Part shown: positions 1-11,500 of the stretch, piece after piece
Numbering within the stretch: the stretch's first letter is position 1
How the letters are laid out: each line of letters opens with the position of its first letter
Assembly: GCF_028769735.1 (NCBI RefSeq)
Contig: NC_088173.1
Span: 11,615,038 to 11,679,037 of the forward strand
Origin: Zonotrichia leucophrys gambelii
Taxonomy: Eukaryota; Chordata; Aves; Passeriformes; Passerellidae
Direction of reading: 5' to 3'
Length of the DNA stretch: 64,000 bases
Translations under genes and position numbers: made by a program
Notes under the pieces: model-generated
What the model saw: only the letters and a program-made list of their open reading frames with translations
What the model was told of the DNA's origin: nothing
Database searches by the model: none

Positions 1-1864
1 TAAATAAACTTGACCCAGGAATTAAGCAACAATGAAGTTTATAATAGTGAAGCTAAAAAGCTTTTTTTTTTCCTTGGATTAATTGTGTATGTTTTACTCA
101 CACTGAAACATTTTTTACAGCAGCAGTAGTGTCACACATATGGGGCTAATGATGTTGTCTCTCGAGGGAATATAGTAGCTTAGACTGAAGGAGTTTCTTT
201 TCCTTCTAAATATGGTGTTTGGCTTTAGACAGGAATTCAGGTCAGCCCTATGATTGTATAGTACAGGAGTGCAGATCTCCTTCCTGTCTGATTCTCTAAA
301 CTCTGTGTAACTGATGGATTTGTGGTATCAAAGATGTTATTATGAACTCACTGAAATCAGTGATCATCTACATGTGAAGTCAGACTTTCTCAATAAGTCG
401 CTGAATGGTCCATGGACATTAGTTCCTATCTTTTGGATAGAAACACTAGAAAGGCCCACCAGGCTCTCTAAGTCTTTCAAGGCACCATAGACCATTTCTT
501 TGTATGTAATATAGAACCCTCTTTGTGCACGACTGAGCTGTTTAATGTGGCTCCTGTGGATGCTTCCATGAATATTTTTCTTCAGTGATGTGAGTTCCTG
601 ACAAAAATCCTTTGTCCTTTTTTTCTGCAGGATCTCCCTTACCTGGTTCTCCTCACTTGGCTGCTGACTCTGGTGTCCTCCTTATCTCTCCCCTCTGCCT
701 CTGCTCTCATGCCTTGGAGTCATGTGTGGTTTCCTTTCCTCCTTAACAGTAATTGATCTGCACTCCCCTTTCCTGTGAGGAAATCTTGCCCTCATGAAGA
801 TTTAAGGATATAAAATAATGACTTGTTGCATAATAATTCAGCTTGTAATTGTTAATGCTGCTTTTACCAGGACTTCTCTCAGAGCAGAAAATCTTTCCTG
901 CTCAGGACACAATGTGCTTAAAGGATGGACATAGTATGCACAAGGATCAGGTTTCTTTTGCCTTGCTTAATGTCAATATTTGGTTAGCATCTGACAAAAC
1001 AAATATATGTAAATTGAACATCTGACTTTATTTTCAAGATCACAGTACCTGTGACTTCAGACTTTCACAAAACCTCTCAGTGGGACTGGAATAGACACGT
1101 TCCTGCTGTAAAAGTTAGGTCTGCTGAATTGAACAGTTCTGACAAAGATTTTAAAGAACCAGGATTTCTCTCCATGAGAAGAAGGGAACAGTACGGAATA
1201 ATTTTTTTTAATCCTGGGACTAGGGGAAAAACAAGGGGAAGGAAGCATAAAGCTATTCCTCCAATACTTTTTAATTTAATATTTATATCATAGAAGGGTT
1301 TTGAGTTCAATCAGGCCAGCTTTCTGCTATGGACAGATTTTTCTGTTATTTAGACAAAGAAAGCTGGTACCCAAATACCTATGAAGTACAGTGTCTTGAC
1401 TCTGATTCGTGGAAATGCATCTCTGTATAAAGAAATATGGGTCAGATATTGCTGTTATATTTTTTAATATGGTGATGTGAGAAGATGGTTAGTGTTCTTC
1501 TCAGTTGCTGAATTCAGAAGCTTTAATAGTACTCCTTTAATTGGTTTACTGGTGAGGTCTCTCAGGATCCTGTGACATTTGCCTATGTCAAATGGCACTC
1601 AGAAACATGCCAAAAGGATTAAACACTTGTCTAGTTTCCAGGCTCTGATATTAGTGATCCCTATTCAAATATGTTATGGCATGGAAATGTTCTGCTTGAT
1701 AGGAAATTACAGAAAGCAAAAATTAGATAATTTCTTGAAACTGCTGGAATTTACACTGGGAACAGAGTAGATGGTATATAGGGTGCACATATTTGAAATT
1801 AAATTACCATTCTACTGAACCCCATCCTGTACGTGCCTCCACAGACATGAGAGAGATGTATGTA
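1..1864. other. Noncoding AT-rich stretch, nothing recognised
   Basis: I see no gene, RNA gene or recognisable transposon here. The longest open frames are about 80 codons, overlap on both strands and show no family motif. Short T-runs near 61 and 1201 are the only low-complexity items. The likely context is intron or intergenic DNA. Confidence 0.6.
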
Positions 1865-1918
1865 AATTGTGGTTTCCAAAAGACGTGAGATAATTGTGGT
1901 TTCCAAAAGACGTGAGAT
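1865..1918. repeat. Perfect 27-bp tandem duplication
   Basis: Two identical 27-base units lie head to tail at 1865-1891 and 1892-1918. Each contains GGTTTCCAAAAGACGTGAGA. The lack of any mismatch, including at the CpG in each unit, suggests a fairly recent replication-slippage duplication rather than an old repeat. No coding frame of note crosses it. Confidence 0.95.
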
Positions 1919-3175
1919 TTGGACCAACTTTGGGCCAGTCCTTGCCCCTTTTAATATGTTGTCTTTTAGGCATACAACAGCCTCAAATGTTCTTGCAATG
2001 GAAGATTGCATACAGAGTAACAGAAACTCATCCCATTTATTTATATTTTTCTCTCTCAGCACCATTTGCCTTGATTCTCTACTGTCTACAAGGTACTGCT
2101 TTCTGTAATAATAATTTTGCAGCTTCTAGTAGCAGACACATATGCTATTGCTTCCAATCTCTCATTTTAAAATCACTGACTGACAGGTCTGACAGAAACA
2201 AATAGCAGGTGTGTTGATAGATATTGTGTTTATATTTGCTTTTAAGTGCTTTATCCCCCCTTCTCTTCATCTTTTTTTTTTTTTTTTTTCTGGTTCAGCA
2301 CCTTTTTCTATATAATATAGTAATTCCAGTTTGCTTGGTGTGTAATCATGGGTCACTATACTAATATTATCACAGCTGTGGGTATAATGTCATGTTATTT
2401 CCTTTGGAATATCGTGTGCTTTTGCTTTTTTAAAAATATACCTCTGTATCATGTTCCTTTAAGTGCTTTACAAAGAAATTTTTTTCAGTTTTCTTTCCTT
2501 ACAGTATGGCAAGATGGACCAACAGCATGCCGAATGGCTTCTAGATCTCTTGTTATTTTAATGCTCTTGTCAATACATGCACTTTTGTGGATGCCAGTAG
2601 ATCCCATCTGTGCCCTGGTTGAAATACTACAAATGACGCAGATGAAAACTACATATTAGCAGAAATACCTAAGGAAACTTGGGCAGATTGCCTTTCATAG
2701 TCTGCTGGCTTCTTGTTCCAGCTGGACAAACCACAAGGATCCTTTGCTTCAGAGTTTGCTGCCTCTGTGCCTCAGCTTAGTGTTAAGATTTGGGAACATC
2801 ACAGTTGTTAGTATTTGTCAACTTATTGCAGATTCTTTACTTCTCATCACATAAAAGCTTGCTAGAAGCTTAGCAGCCTTATCTCTAGAATAAACATTTT
2901 TTTTAATATATTTGCTTGTAGCCTTTATTAATGAAGGAAGTGTAATTGTATCAGGGATATTTTACATTGAATTCAAACTCCAAAGGTAGGTAGGTATGTG
3001 AGACATAAACCAGATAGTCTAAGGCTAATCTAGGACAAGGAAATAGGCCTTTTAAATTTTAAGTGCATTTACTAAAATCCATCTAAAATTATAAAAATAC
3101 GCATAACATAAAATAATTAGTAAGACTGGCAGTAATATTATCTAATTACACAATACTTTTATTGAAAGAGCTTGT
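1919..3175. other. Noncoding stretch, nothing recognised
   Basis: This stretch is AT-rich single-copy-looking sequence with one T18 homopolymer at 2272-2289. The 103-codon frames at 1894 and 2348 have no recognisable domain and no codon pattern that convinces me. Confidence 0.55.
2272..2289. repeat. T18 homopolymer
   Basis: An uninterrupted run of 18 T follows a pyrimidine-rich stretch. No recognisable retroposed sequence lies on either side, so I treat it as a simple repeat rather than a poly(A) tail read in reverse. Confidence 0.9.
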
Positions 3176-3320
3176 GAGAGACCTTATCTGGAATTAAGGA
3201 GATTAGTATCTCCATTTTGAAGAAGGGGGAATTGAGGCAGAGCATTTAACTGGTTTCTTCAAGATAAAACAATTATAACAAGTAAATGCAGATACCATCT
3301 AACACAGAGGTCTATCTCTA
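3176..3320 (+). mobile_element. MIR-like SINE remnant
   Basis: The order of short blocks follows the core of the ancient MIR SINE as I remember it: TCTCCATTTTGAAGAAGGGG, then AATTGAGGCAGAGCATTTAA, then a degraded 'gact-tgcc-aag' equivalent, and later a GCAGATACC/AGGTCTATCT tail. Individual bases have diverged heavily, as expected of a mammal-bird common-ancestor element. The call rests on recall of the consensus, not on an alignment. Confidence 0.55.
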
Positions 3321-4315
3321 TGTTACTGGGATTCCTATCAGGGGAAATCTGCCATAGTATGAAAGTGAAATCTTGTAATTTTTTAATGCTTAGAGGTAAT
3401 CGTTGGCTTAGCACCTTTGTGGGAGACTAAAGAAAGGAACTGGAATGTGCACCTCTATCCAATACAAGAAGATTCTTTTTAAATATACTGTGTATGAATG
3501 GAGAAATTGCAGTTTTCTGATATGAGTGTCCATTTGGGAATCTGTCAGTCATATCTTAATCCCCCTTGTCACACCCTCAGCAAAGAGCAGGAACTGCATG
3601 AGGGTCATGTTTGTGAGTTGCTTCAGTTCAAATTGCCATCAATGAGGAAGTTACACTCCTGCATTTCTCATTGCTATTACACTGATAGATTACCTCCTGC
3701 TCACATATGTGAAAAGGTTATTTCAGAAAGAGGCGATTTTTTTTCCTAGATGTGTAACAGTACCAGTTGTACCATATGTATGCCATACATAACAAAACAA
3801 GTATTATTCTTCACCATCATCATCTGTGGATTTTTGATTTGTGAAAGAAATTGGCTTGATTTGTGATTTGAAATAGTAAAATCCTTTCCTGTAGCAGAGG
3901 GGAGGCTGCAGAGGAGGTTGAGGAGGCTTGGTGGTTTGTTTTTGTGTCCCTCCTGCTTTTCATCTGTTCTAGGGCCTGGCATGCCTTCGCTTTTTCAATT
4001 TTAAGGATCATTTACTACTCAAAGTGTTAGAAGTTTAGTTTTAAAACCTAGAGTGAGAGGCTAAGCAAGTGTAGCAGAGGGTTTATGTTGTCCTGTCAGA
4101 ATCAGGTGAAGGGGAGATGAAATTGAAGAACCAGAACACTTTTCTAGAGAGTGGAAAGGTTGCTAAAGTGAGAATGTCTGTCTGCCCCATAGCAGCTTCA
4201 CTGTCCGCCTTCTCTCTTTAGGGTGGCAGATCCATGAGGAAATTAGACAGGTCAATGTATGAAAAGGTAACAGGGATTTGAACTATGAAGAAAGGAGGAC
4301 TGAAAGTTTGTTGAT
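3321..4315. other. Noncoding stretch, nothing recognised
   Basis: The frame of 83 codons at 3498-3749 and its antisense overlaps have no recognisable motif. I see no repeat family and no hairpin of note. Confidence 0.5.
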
Positions 4316-4337
4316 GGCGGGGGGCGGGGAGGGGGAG
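4316..4337 (+). other. G-rich tract with GC box
   Basis: A 22-base block contains consecutive runs of six, four and five G separated by single bases (4319-4324, 4326-4329, 4331-4335), and it includes GGGGCGGGG. It is unusual in this AT-rich window. The run pattern could form a bulged or split-run G-quadruplex, and GGGGCGGGG matches a Sp1/KLF-type site. No promoter or transcript start is visible around it. Confidence 0.6.
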
Positions 4338-5325
4338 AAGGAAGCACAAAGTCTAGATAAAGATTAAAATTTATATACTTTCTCACTGTCTCAGTTCTTT
4401 GAATTTGCTGAGTTCACTAGCAGGTCATCTGCCTCCAACTCCTTTGTTTATTTTGAGGAGCTTTCTTTGATATGGATAGAAGGTTTGTTAAAAAAGATGG
4501 CAGTACTAAACCCTGTGAGCATTCATGAGAAAGAAAATTGATTCTGGGAAGAAGTTGTGGGAAAGTGTTTGGGGTAATTGGCTGTGTTGGGGAGTCAGGG
4601 AAGAGAGTATTTCACTTCCAACTTTGAGACTTCTAGGAGAAACAGCTACATTATTAGTAACCCATTCACAAAAATCTGACATTAGAAGGATTTTAATTTA
4701 AATTTTAAATTTAAAGCAATTTAAAAATAGCTCGGTATAATAGCATTCTCCCTGAAATAGCAGAGAGGATGTGGAATCAGAAATTCAAAGAAGTGAGATC
4801 CTTATGCGATCAAATGTTACTAAGGATATAATGGGCATTTATTTCTTCTTTACAATGACATCTTACTTTATGTAGTTTAGAAAACTATAAACTATGTGTG
4901 TTTTTTTGATGGAGCTGGCATAGTTTGAGTATAGGTATTACTCAAAAAAATTGTTGTTGTCATTAACTCATCATATAGAGTGGTGGATGAACAGAAAGGT
5001 GAGACATAAGATGGACATAATGATGGAGACATACCAAGTGTATGTCTGTCCCTTGTAACCAATTCCCACAACCTGCTTGGAAAAGGACATTGGATACTTC
5101 CTCTGCCATGCTCTCCAAGGCAGCAGGAATAGTCAGCTGTTTCTGTCTTGGTTAAGAAAAACGCTGAAGCTGTTTAGTGGAATGCAGACAGCACATAATG
5201 GTATGCAGGCAGTAATACTGGATTGGCTGGATTCTCACCACATATGCAGTACCTTGCTGACCAGAGAATTTCTGCATGCTATTCTAGACTTTTTCATGGT
5301 AATTCACATTAAGGCAGATCTTAGG
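4338..5325. other. Noncoding stretch, nothing recognised
   Basis: This stretch is AT-rich and includes a near-palindromic TTTAAATTTTAAATTTAAA block near 4695. An 88-codon frame at 5077-5343 has no recognisable domain and runs into the hairpin that follows. Confidence 0.5.
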
Positions 5326-5394
5326 AGGTCCTTTTTACAATAAGAAGTCCTTTCCACAATAAGGAGATGTGACTCCTTATTGTAGAAAGGACCT
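5326..5394. repeat. Hairpin with two competing left arms
   Basis: The right arm at 5373-5392 (CTCCTTATTGTAGAAAGGAC) is the reverse complement of 5347-5366 with one mismatch in 20, leaving a 6-base loop. A tandem near-copy of the left arm at 5326-5344 also pairs with 5376-5394, 18 of 19 bases. A transcript could therefore fold in two alternative ways. The stem is short for a microRNA precursor, and no flanking terminal-inverted-repeat element is recognisable, so the origin is unknown. Confidence 0.85.
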
Positions 5395-5565
5395 TTGATT
5401 ATTCTATTTATTTATTGAAAAAAAAAAGAAGGAATTCTCAGACAACACAGATGTTCTGGGAATCTTGTTGGAAGGCTTTTTTCCCTGATCATTAGTTTCA
5501 GTATTTGAAGGATTGGTATTATAATGAAAAAAATGGTTTAAATCAGCTGTGTTGTCATTATATTG

Positions 5566-5640
5566 TGGTATGCACATACAGATATATACATGTGCACACA
5601 TATACATATGTGTATGTGTGTACAAGCATGTAAACACATG
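5566..5640. repeat. Imperfect purine-pyrimidine alternating repeat
   Basis: The stretch is dominated by alternating CA/TA/TG dinucleotides (for example ACATATACATATGTGTATGT). It is a degenerate microsatellite with potential for Z-DNA or cruciform structure. The minus-strand frame across it encodes only Tyr/Thr/His/Met/Cys-rich repeat and is not a gene. Confidence 0.75.
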
Positions 5641-8504
5641 AGTTGAGAATATCCTCAGTTAAAATTAATAGGCCTTTAAAAAGTGTTAGTGATTAGTCTT
5701 CAATTTTAGCATCCTCTTTTGGCACTGTAAACAAATGCTGATGCTGACAGGTTCAAAGGATGGGAAGGACTCTGGGTCATACACCATCAGATTCAATACT
5801 GAAATAAAACTTCAAACGTGAATCAACGACATAAAATGCTTTATTAATTTTAGGGTACTTTAGACTCCAACAAAACTGTATAGAAGTTCCCCAGAAAAGC
5901 ACAGAAGTTCTTCCTTTGCTAACAAAGATAAACATTTATATTTAGTTGCTTTGACATTTTTGCAGGGCAGTTTGGGGCCATCTTATTAACTAAGATTGCA
6001 GTCAATTATCTGCTTTATTGAGTATTTGTTTTCTTTTGAGTGATCTTTGTACTGTTTGCCAGATAATTTTTCTGTGGTGAGGAAACTCATTAGAGCTCCT
6101 TCTCTACCTGCTTGCTAGAGTCTTACTCGTCTGAAACTGAAAATTCCAATTAATGTGATCTGAATTTGATTGGAGTTGTAAACAAGTGCAGCTACCTTTG
6201 CTTCATTAAAATATGGAAAATCATGTGCTTGTTTTAATTATAATTTATAATACCTTTTCCCCCCCCCCCTGCTTGATGCAAATAGGAACTGGCCTTTATT
6301 CTGGTATGAAGGTACAGCATCAAATCAGCAACTTTATTTTATTGCATGAAGCAGATGGTGAAGATCACAGATATTTCCAAGAAAAGACAATGTAATTTCA
6401 GTGCTAAATTACCCTTGCTCTAGGGCCTAACCTCCAGGAGTTGATAGAGAATGCAACTTTATGGTGTATTTCTTTTTCTAGTCTAGGCTTAGCTCACTTG
6501 AGGCTAGGAGAGATCTTTGCTTCAACTTGTTGTTTAAAAACTTAAAACGAGACCACAGTGTAATCATTGGTAGTTTCAGAGCTGATTTTAGTGGGTTTCA
6601 TTCACTCAGTGGTTTGTGCAATTTGCTACTGTGTATAAAGGGAAGAAAAAAGGGATCAGATGGAAAATTACTGAACAGCTGAAACCACTGACAAAGCTTT
6701 CCCTGATGCATTGAAGAAGATCCAGGCCTCTTCCATAGTGTAGGGTGACAAATGTTCTGTGTCTTCAAAGGTATTTCTCATTTTAGGAGATAAACAATAG
6801 CTGCTTTTCTTCAGGGCCAAATAGGAAAGCAGTGTGTGTACAGCCAAGATTTCATAATATAATGGAAGTCTTTCATCCTGTGAAGTGCCTAGAGTCTTGA
6901 TTTCGAGTAAATTTTCTTCCCAGGAACAGTATGGTTTTCTGTGAAGCTCTAGAATACTCTTCTTACTGTCAAGTGCTGTGCAGTTTGCAATTCTCACTTT
7001 CCCAAGATGTTAATATCTAAACATCTATTCTTTTTTAACTTTCTCTGGTGAGTTACAGAACAAAGGAACCTGCCAATACCCAGACTGGTATAGGTGCCCA
7101 CCAATCTACCATGTTTGTCAGTAACTAGTAAGAAACTTGGAGATACCACTGCACCCAGTGAAATCAGCCTGTATGCACCCAGATAAAATACTGTTTGCAA
7201 CAGAGTGTGTCTGCAAATATCCTGAGGACAGGCCAGGTAGATTTAAAAACTCCTCTGCTGGATTACTGTTTGTGGTTTGTCATGCAGCTTGTCTAATTGA
7301 AGTGGCATGCCATTTTCAGTAAGCCAGAAGCAATATTGGGTCATGTAAATATAAATTTAGAATGCTCCAAAGAACTTCCCAGCAGTTGTTGGTGTGTCAG
7401 TTGCCCAATTTTTGATGCTATTCCAGCTGATCTTTTTAATCAGAAACCTGCCAGGGCTCCTGCCATTTCTCCCACCCAACCTCCTCAGCTGGCTGCCTGC
7501 AACCACTTTGGAGCACAGGATTCCTGGTTTCCAGGTCAGTTGTTCTCAGTGGTTCAGCCACCACTTTGTGTCGTAATAAGTTGCCATAAATTTAATATCC
7601 GACTTAATTGGCACTTTTTGCTTTATGAATAATTTTTTGAAAAAAAGTTAAAAATTGCGACTAATTATAGTTAAGGTTGGCTTTGAGATGTCTGCTGTGA
7701 ATCTTTTTACATTTGTTTAAGTACAACACCCTTAAGTGAATTTATTTTTCTAGTTTTAAGAATGTGTCCAAGATCTTCTAAATTTAGCTGGAATATATCC
7801 AACTTAACTTTGGTAATTTAATTGAGATACCTAATTTAGGAGCATTCTGTATGTGGATCCCTTTCCTCATAACAGAGGAGAATGGAATGAGTTTGCCAGA
7901 AGTTATGAGGCACAGATCTGTGCCAAAAATCATGTTCTTCCACTTAAATTTAGATACCTGCTTTTTTAGTTTGATTTTCCACTCTGCTGAGCGCCCAGTG
8001 ATTCATAGGTTGTTCTTCTTTTCTGTCAATAGAACAAATATGTTCATCTATTTGCTTTAATATTTCTGCAACCAAGCTATAAAGAATAAATGGCAGAATT
8101 ACCACTTTTGAATGTCAGGCCACTGACCTCTTTTTAAAAAGGTTTTAGAGCCTTAGCTATAGTCATGGAACTTGGAAAATTTCTGATAAAGTTGGAGTTA
8201 GTGTGTGTAAGGAGGATCAGATTTCGTTCAGATGTGTATTCTCTTATGTTGAGTTGAGCAATAATTTCTGTAATCATTTCTTTCAGTGATAAGATTTTTT
8301 TAAATGAACTGTGAAGTTCTTAAAAATATTTCCATCTTTTGCTTGACTTGATGTGAGGGAAATACAGAGATAGTTTGTAGATATTTCTAATACATGAATT
8401 TTTCTCTCTAGTCTTTGTTCACCTGCAAAGTGATCGAGTTGCCAGTTACCACACAAGTAACTAGTCCAGTTTCAGTATCTTTTTATTTGGAGATGGAACA
8501 AAAT
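5641..8504. other. Noncoding stretch, nothing recognised
   Basis: I see no gene. The only simple repeat is a C11 run at 6259-6269. The frames at 6668-6997 (minus, 109 codons) and 7297-7632 (plus, 111 codons) have no motif that I recognise. The second runs through a slightly more C-rich patch near 7440-7560. Confidence 0.5.
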
Positions 8505-8524
8505 CAACAACAGGACTGTTGTTG
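8505..8524. repeat. Short perfect inverted repeat
   Basis: CAACAACAG at 8505-8513 and CTGTTGTTG at 8516-8524 are exact reverse complements separated by two bases. The structure is small and may be chance. There is no associated element. Confidence 0.8.
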
Positions 8525-11500
8525 GGACTGCAGGCTGCATATATAATTCTGTGTAACATGATCCTGCAATGCCCTTAAATAATATGTAAAGTTTTAGGAA
8601 ATATAGAATTTATTTAAAACTTCGAAAGCTTTTCTTTTCTAACTGCATGGTTTCAGTGACTGAATGATATTGAGTCTGAATTAATGATAGAGTATGAAAA
8701 AGTCTGTTTTAAAACCAGGCAGAAGTACATGTGCAGTTATTATATCATTCCTGTTAGTCAAGGGCAGTTTGCAGTGAATTTCAGAGGGAATTCTTGTGGA
8801 ATGGAATGTTTAAATTGTAGAAGAATGGCAGCAGTTCTCTGCAAGCTTTTTACAGATAACAGGATTGCTTCAAGAGTGCTATTTGAAGGATATTAAAGCT
8901 TTGCAAAAACTAAAGGCAAGTTTAATGGTAACTTCAGTGGGGTCAGGAGTGGCTGTTCCATTCTTTAACTTTTATAACAGTTATTTAGTTTATCGGTGAT
9001 TGTGATGAAACTAATGAGAGATCAGAATTCTAACTGTGCAAGTTATTTACGTTAATACTGCTCTTTTCTTTCCTCCTGAGGGAAAATGATCGTGACAATA
9101 GTTTTGAAATTAATGGATCTATGGAGTCACCACAGTTAACCCCAAAGTTTAATGATATAGATTTAAAATGTCTTGTTTTAAAAAAATTAAAAGAAAAATC
9201 CCCTTTTAGACTTTGAAAGAGTCTAATGCCTTGCATTGTAACCAAGTCTAAATACATGTACTTTTATGGGATAATTTCAACAATAAGTACCATCTGCTTC
9301 ATGTGTTCATAAAACCAAATATTAATTTCCTGGTAAATTAGTTGTAAACCAAAAAATATTATTATCATTGCAATAATTTTTATATAAGATAAATGTCTCA
9401 GTGGTTCAGAAGGTTAAAGTTTAGAATAAGAGCTGGCATTTACTTTTCTCTGCAATTTGGCTAAAATTAAATTGCCTGATTGTGAATCCAAGACATATTT
9501 TATCTTTCATAAAAATAGAAAGGACCTGGAAACAATCTGTAGACCACCAGGATGTCTGAAATTTATTTTCCAGTTATAAAAATAAACTAGCCTTGAATTT
9601 ATTCACCATCTGTCAGTCTTCTCTTCCTACCAGGGAGCTGAATTTTCTGACAGGTACCTTGCAGTCGTAAGGAACAGCTGTAGGAAGCAAGGATACCAAG
9701 ATTGCTCTAATTATATTAAGACACAGAGCGGCTTTTGGAAATTAAGAGTTCAGTTGCAGTGTCTGGGGAGAGGTTTAACATTTTCAGGATTCTCAAAAAC
9801 ACACACACTTCCTACCATTTCAGGACCTCCAAGGGTTCATTCAAATGGAATGGAAATGGGGCAGAGTGACCTTCTGTTACTTAATTTTCCTCTGCATCAG
9901 AATCTGTGTGCAGGGCTGGAACCAGTACAGGTGAAGCAAGAGACAGTGATAAAAATCTTATTAAGGTAAATCTTGATGACCAGAAGAATGTTACCTTTCC
10001 ATCATAACCTTTGGGGACCTACTGACTTTGATTCTTGTTAGTGGCATGCTATTCTGTTTGAGAAAGAAAAGGAGAAGGTGATTTTTAGTCCATGCATGAA
10101 GTGATGATGACTGCAGTTGGGTGAGCTGTATCCCATGTGTAGGAAGAGGCTCAGATTTACCAGCAAGCCCTCTCTGACTCCCTTCAGGACACATGTGTAC
10201 AAGGTTAAGGTCACCTCTGCTGCAGAGAGGGACGTAATCAACCTGTTTGAATTGTAAGGTTTTTGTTTTCTATTATAATTATTGTAAAGATTTGGCAGCA
10301 CTCGATAAACATAGGGGTAGCTGCATTTGAAAAAGCCCAAATTTTATTTTGACTGCCTGAGATTGTCACTGGCTCAGAGAGATGGTTCAAAAGTGGTTTC
10401 TCCTCTCAAGTACAAAACAAGAGAAAGCTGAAAGGCACAACAGAATCAGAATCATCTCTGTCTAGATCCAATAATGGATTTGACTTCAACATAATAACTA
10501 ATTAATGAATGAAAGGACTTTCAGACCAAAACTGTATGACCTTGAACTGCAAGAATGGCAGGTTAGATCTCCTTGGAGACCATTAGAAGCATAAATGGAA
10601 AGCCTATTCCTGTATCGTAGACTCTGTAACAAACTGAAGAAAATTGCTTTGCAGGATGAATGAAGTGCAAGAATAGTTAAGGAATTATTTGAACAGCATT
10701 TCCAGCTTGAAGATAAATGATTTCTGTATATGTCTTTCATCTTAGTTCCTTTATTTGAACAAAAGCAGCTTAAAATTACCATGACATATTCAGAAAACTG
10801 CTGACAGACTTCATGTCTCTCTACACCAGAATATGCAAAGAAAAAAGGAGGCATGAAGTATGAAGCTATGCTGTCTGTCAGACTTTACAGAATGACTGGG
10901 CCATGCACCAGATTTATGAAACAATGAAAATAACTTCCTTACAATAAAACTTGAAGTATATGTCATTTTTTCCCAAAACTTTGTATGCATGGGTTTTTTT
11001 TCCAAAGCCTTGTAGCACAAGGCTGTCAGTTCCACAGTGTCAGCTACTGTGCAGCTGAAAATATATATGAAGAAAGGCTAGGTGGCTGGCAAATAATATA
11101 TTCTCCTAGAGATCATTTGTGCTAGTGTTACCCATGCTTCTGGTATACCTGCTCACAGTAGAGGACTCCTGTGCGTATTGCGGCAGAAAGGCTGAAGAAC
11201 TGAATGCATGACATTTTATAAAAATCCAAGGAGACAAGTCATTATTAGTACATTAGAACTACATCTCTTTTCTTCAGTCCCTTTGGTATCACTACTTGGC
11301 ATGGAAATTCTGACCCTATTAACACTGGCTGAATCTGAGGTTTATTTCTGGAAGCTTTTAAAAAACAGCTGGGGAGTACCTTTCACTTTTAGTCATATGC
11401 TGTGGCTTCTTTTTCATGTCTAAAGTTGAAAAAAATCCCAGGGCTCTCCCTGGCCTTATGTGACTTTCATATGGATACATCTATATTCCTAACCTTATCA

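Noticed and set aside
5404..5637. 77-codon minus frame rich in Tyr, Thr, His and Met
   Set aside because: It is a translation of the CA/TA/TG repeat and not a protein gene.
9913..9965. Short exon-like segment reading LEPVQVKQETVIKILLR
   Set aside because: It has only 53 bases between an ordinary AG and GTAAAT. Such decoys are expected many times in 64 kb.
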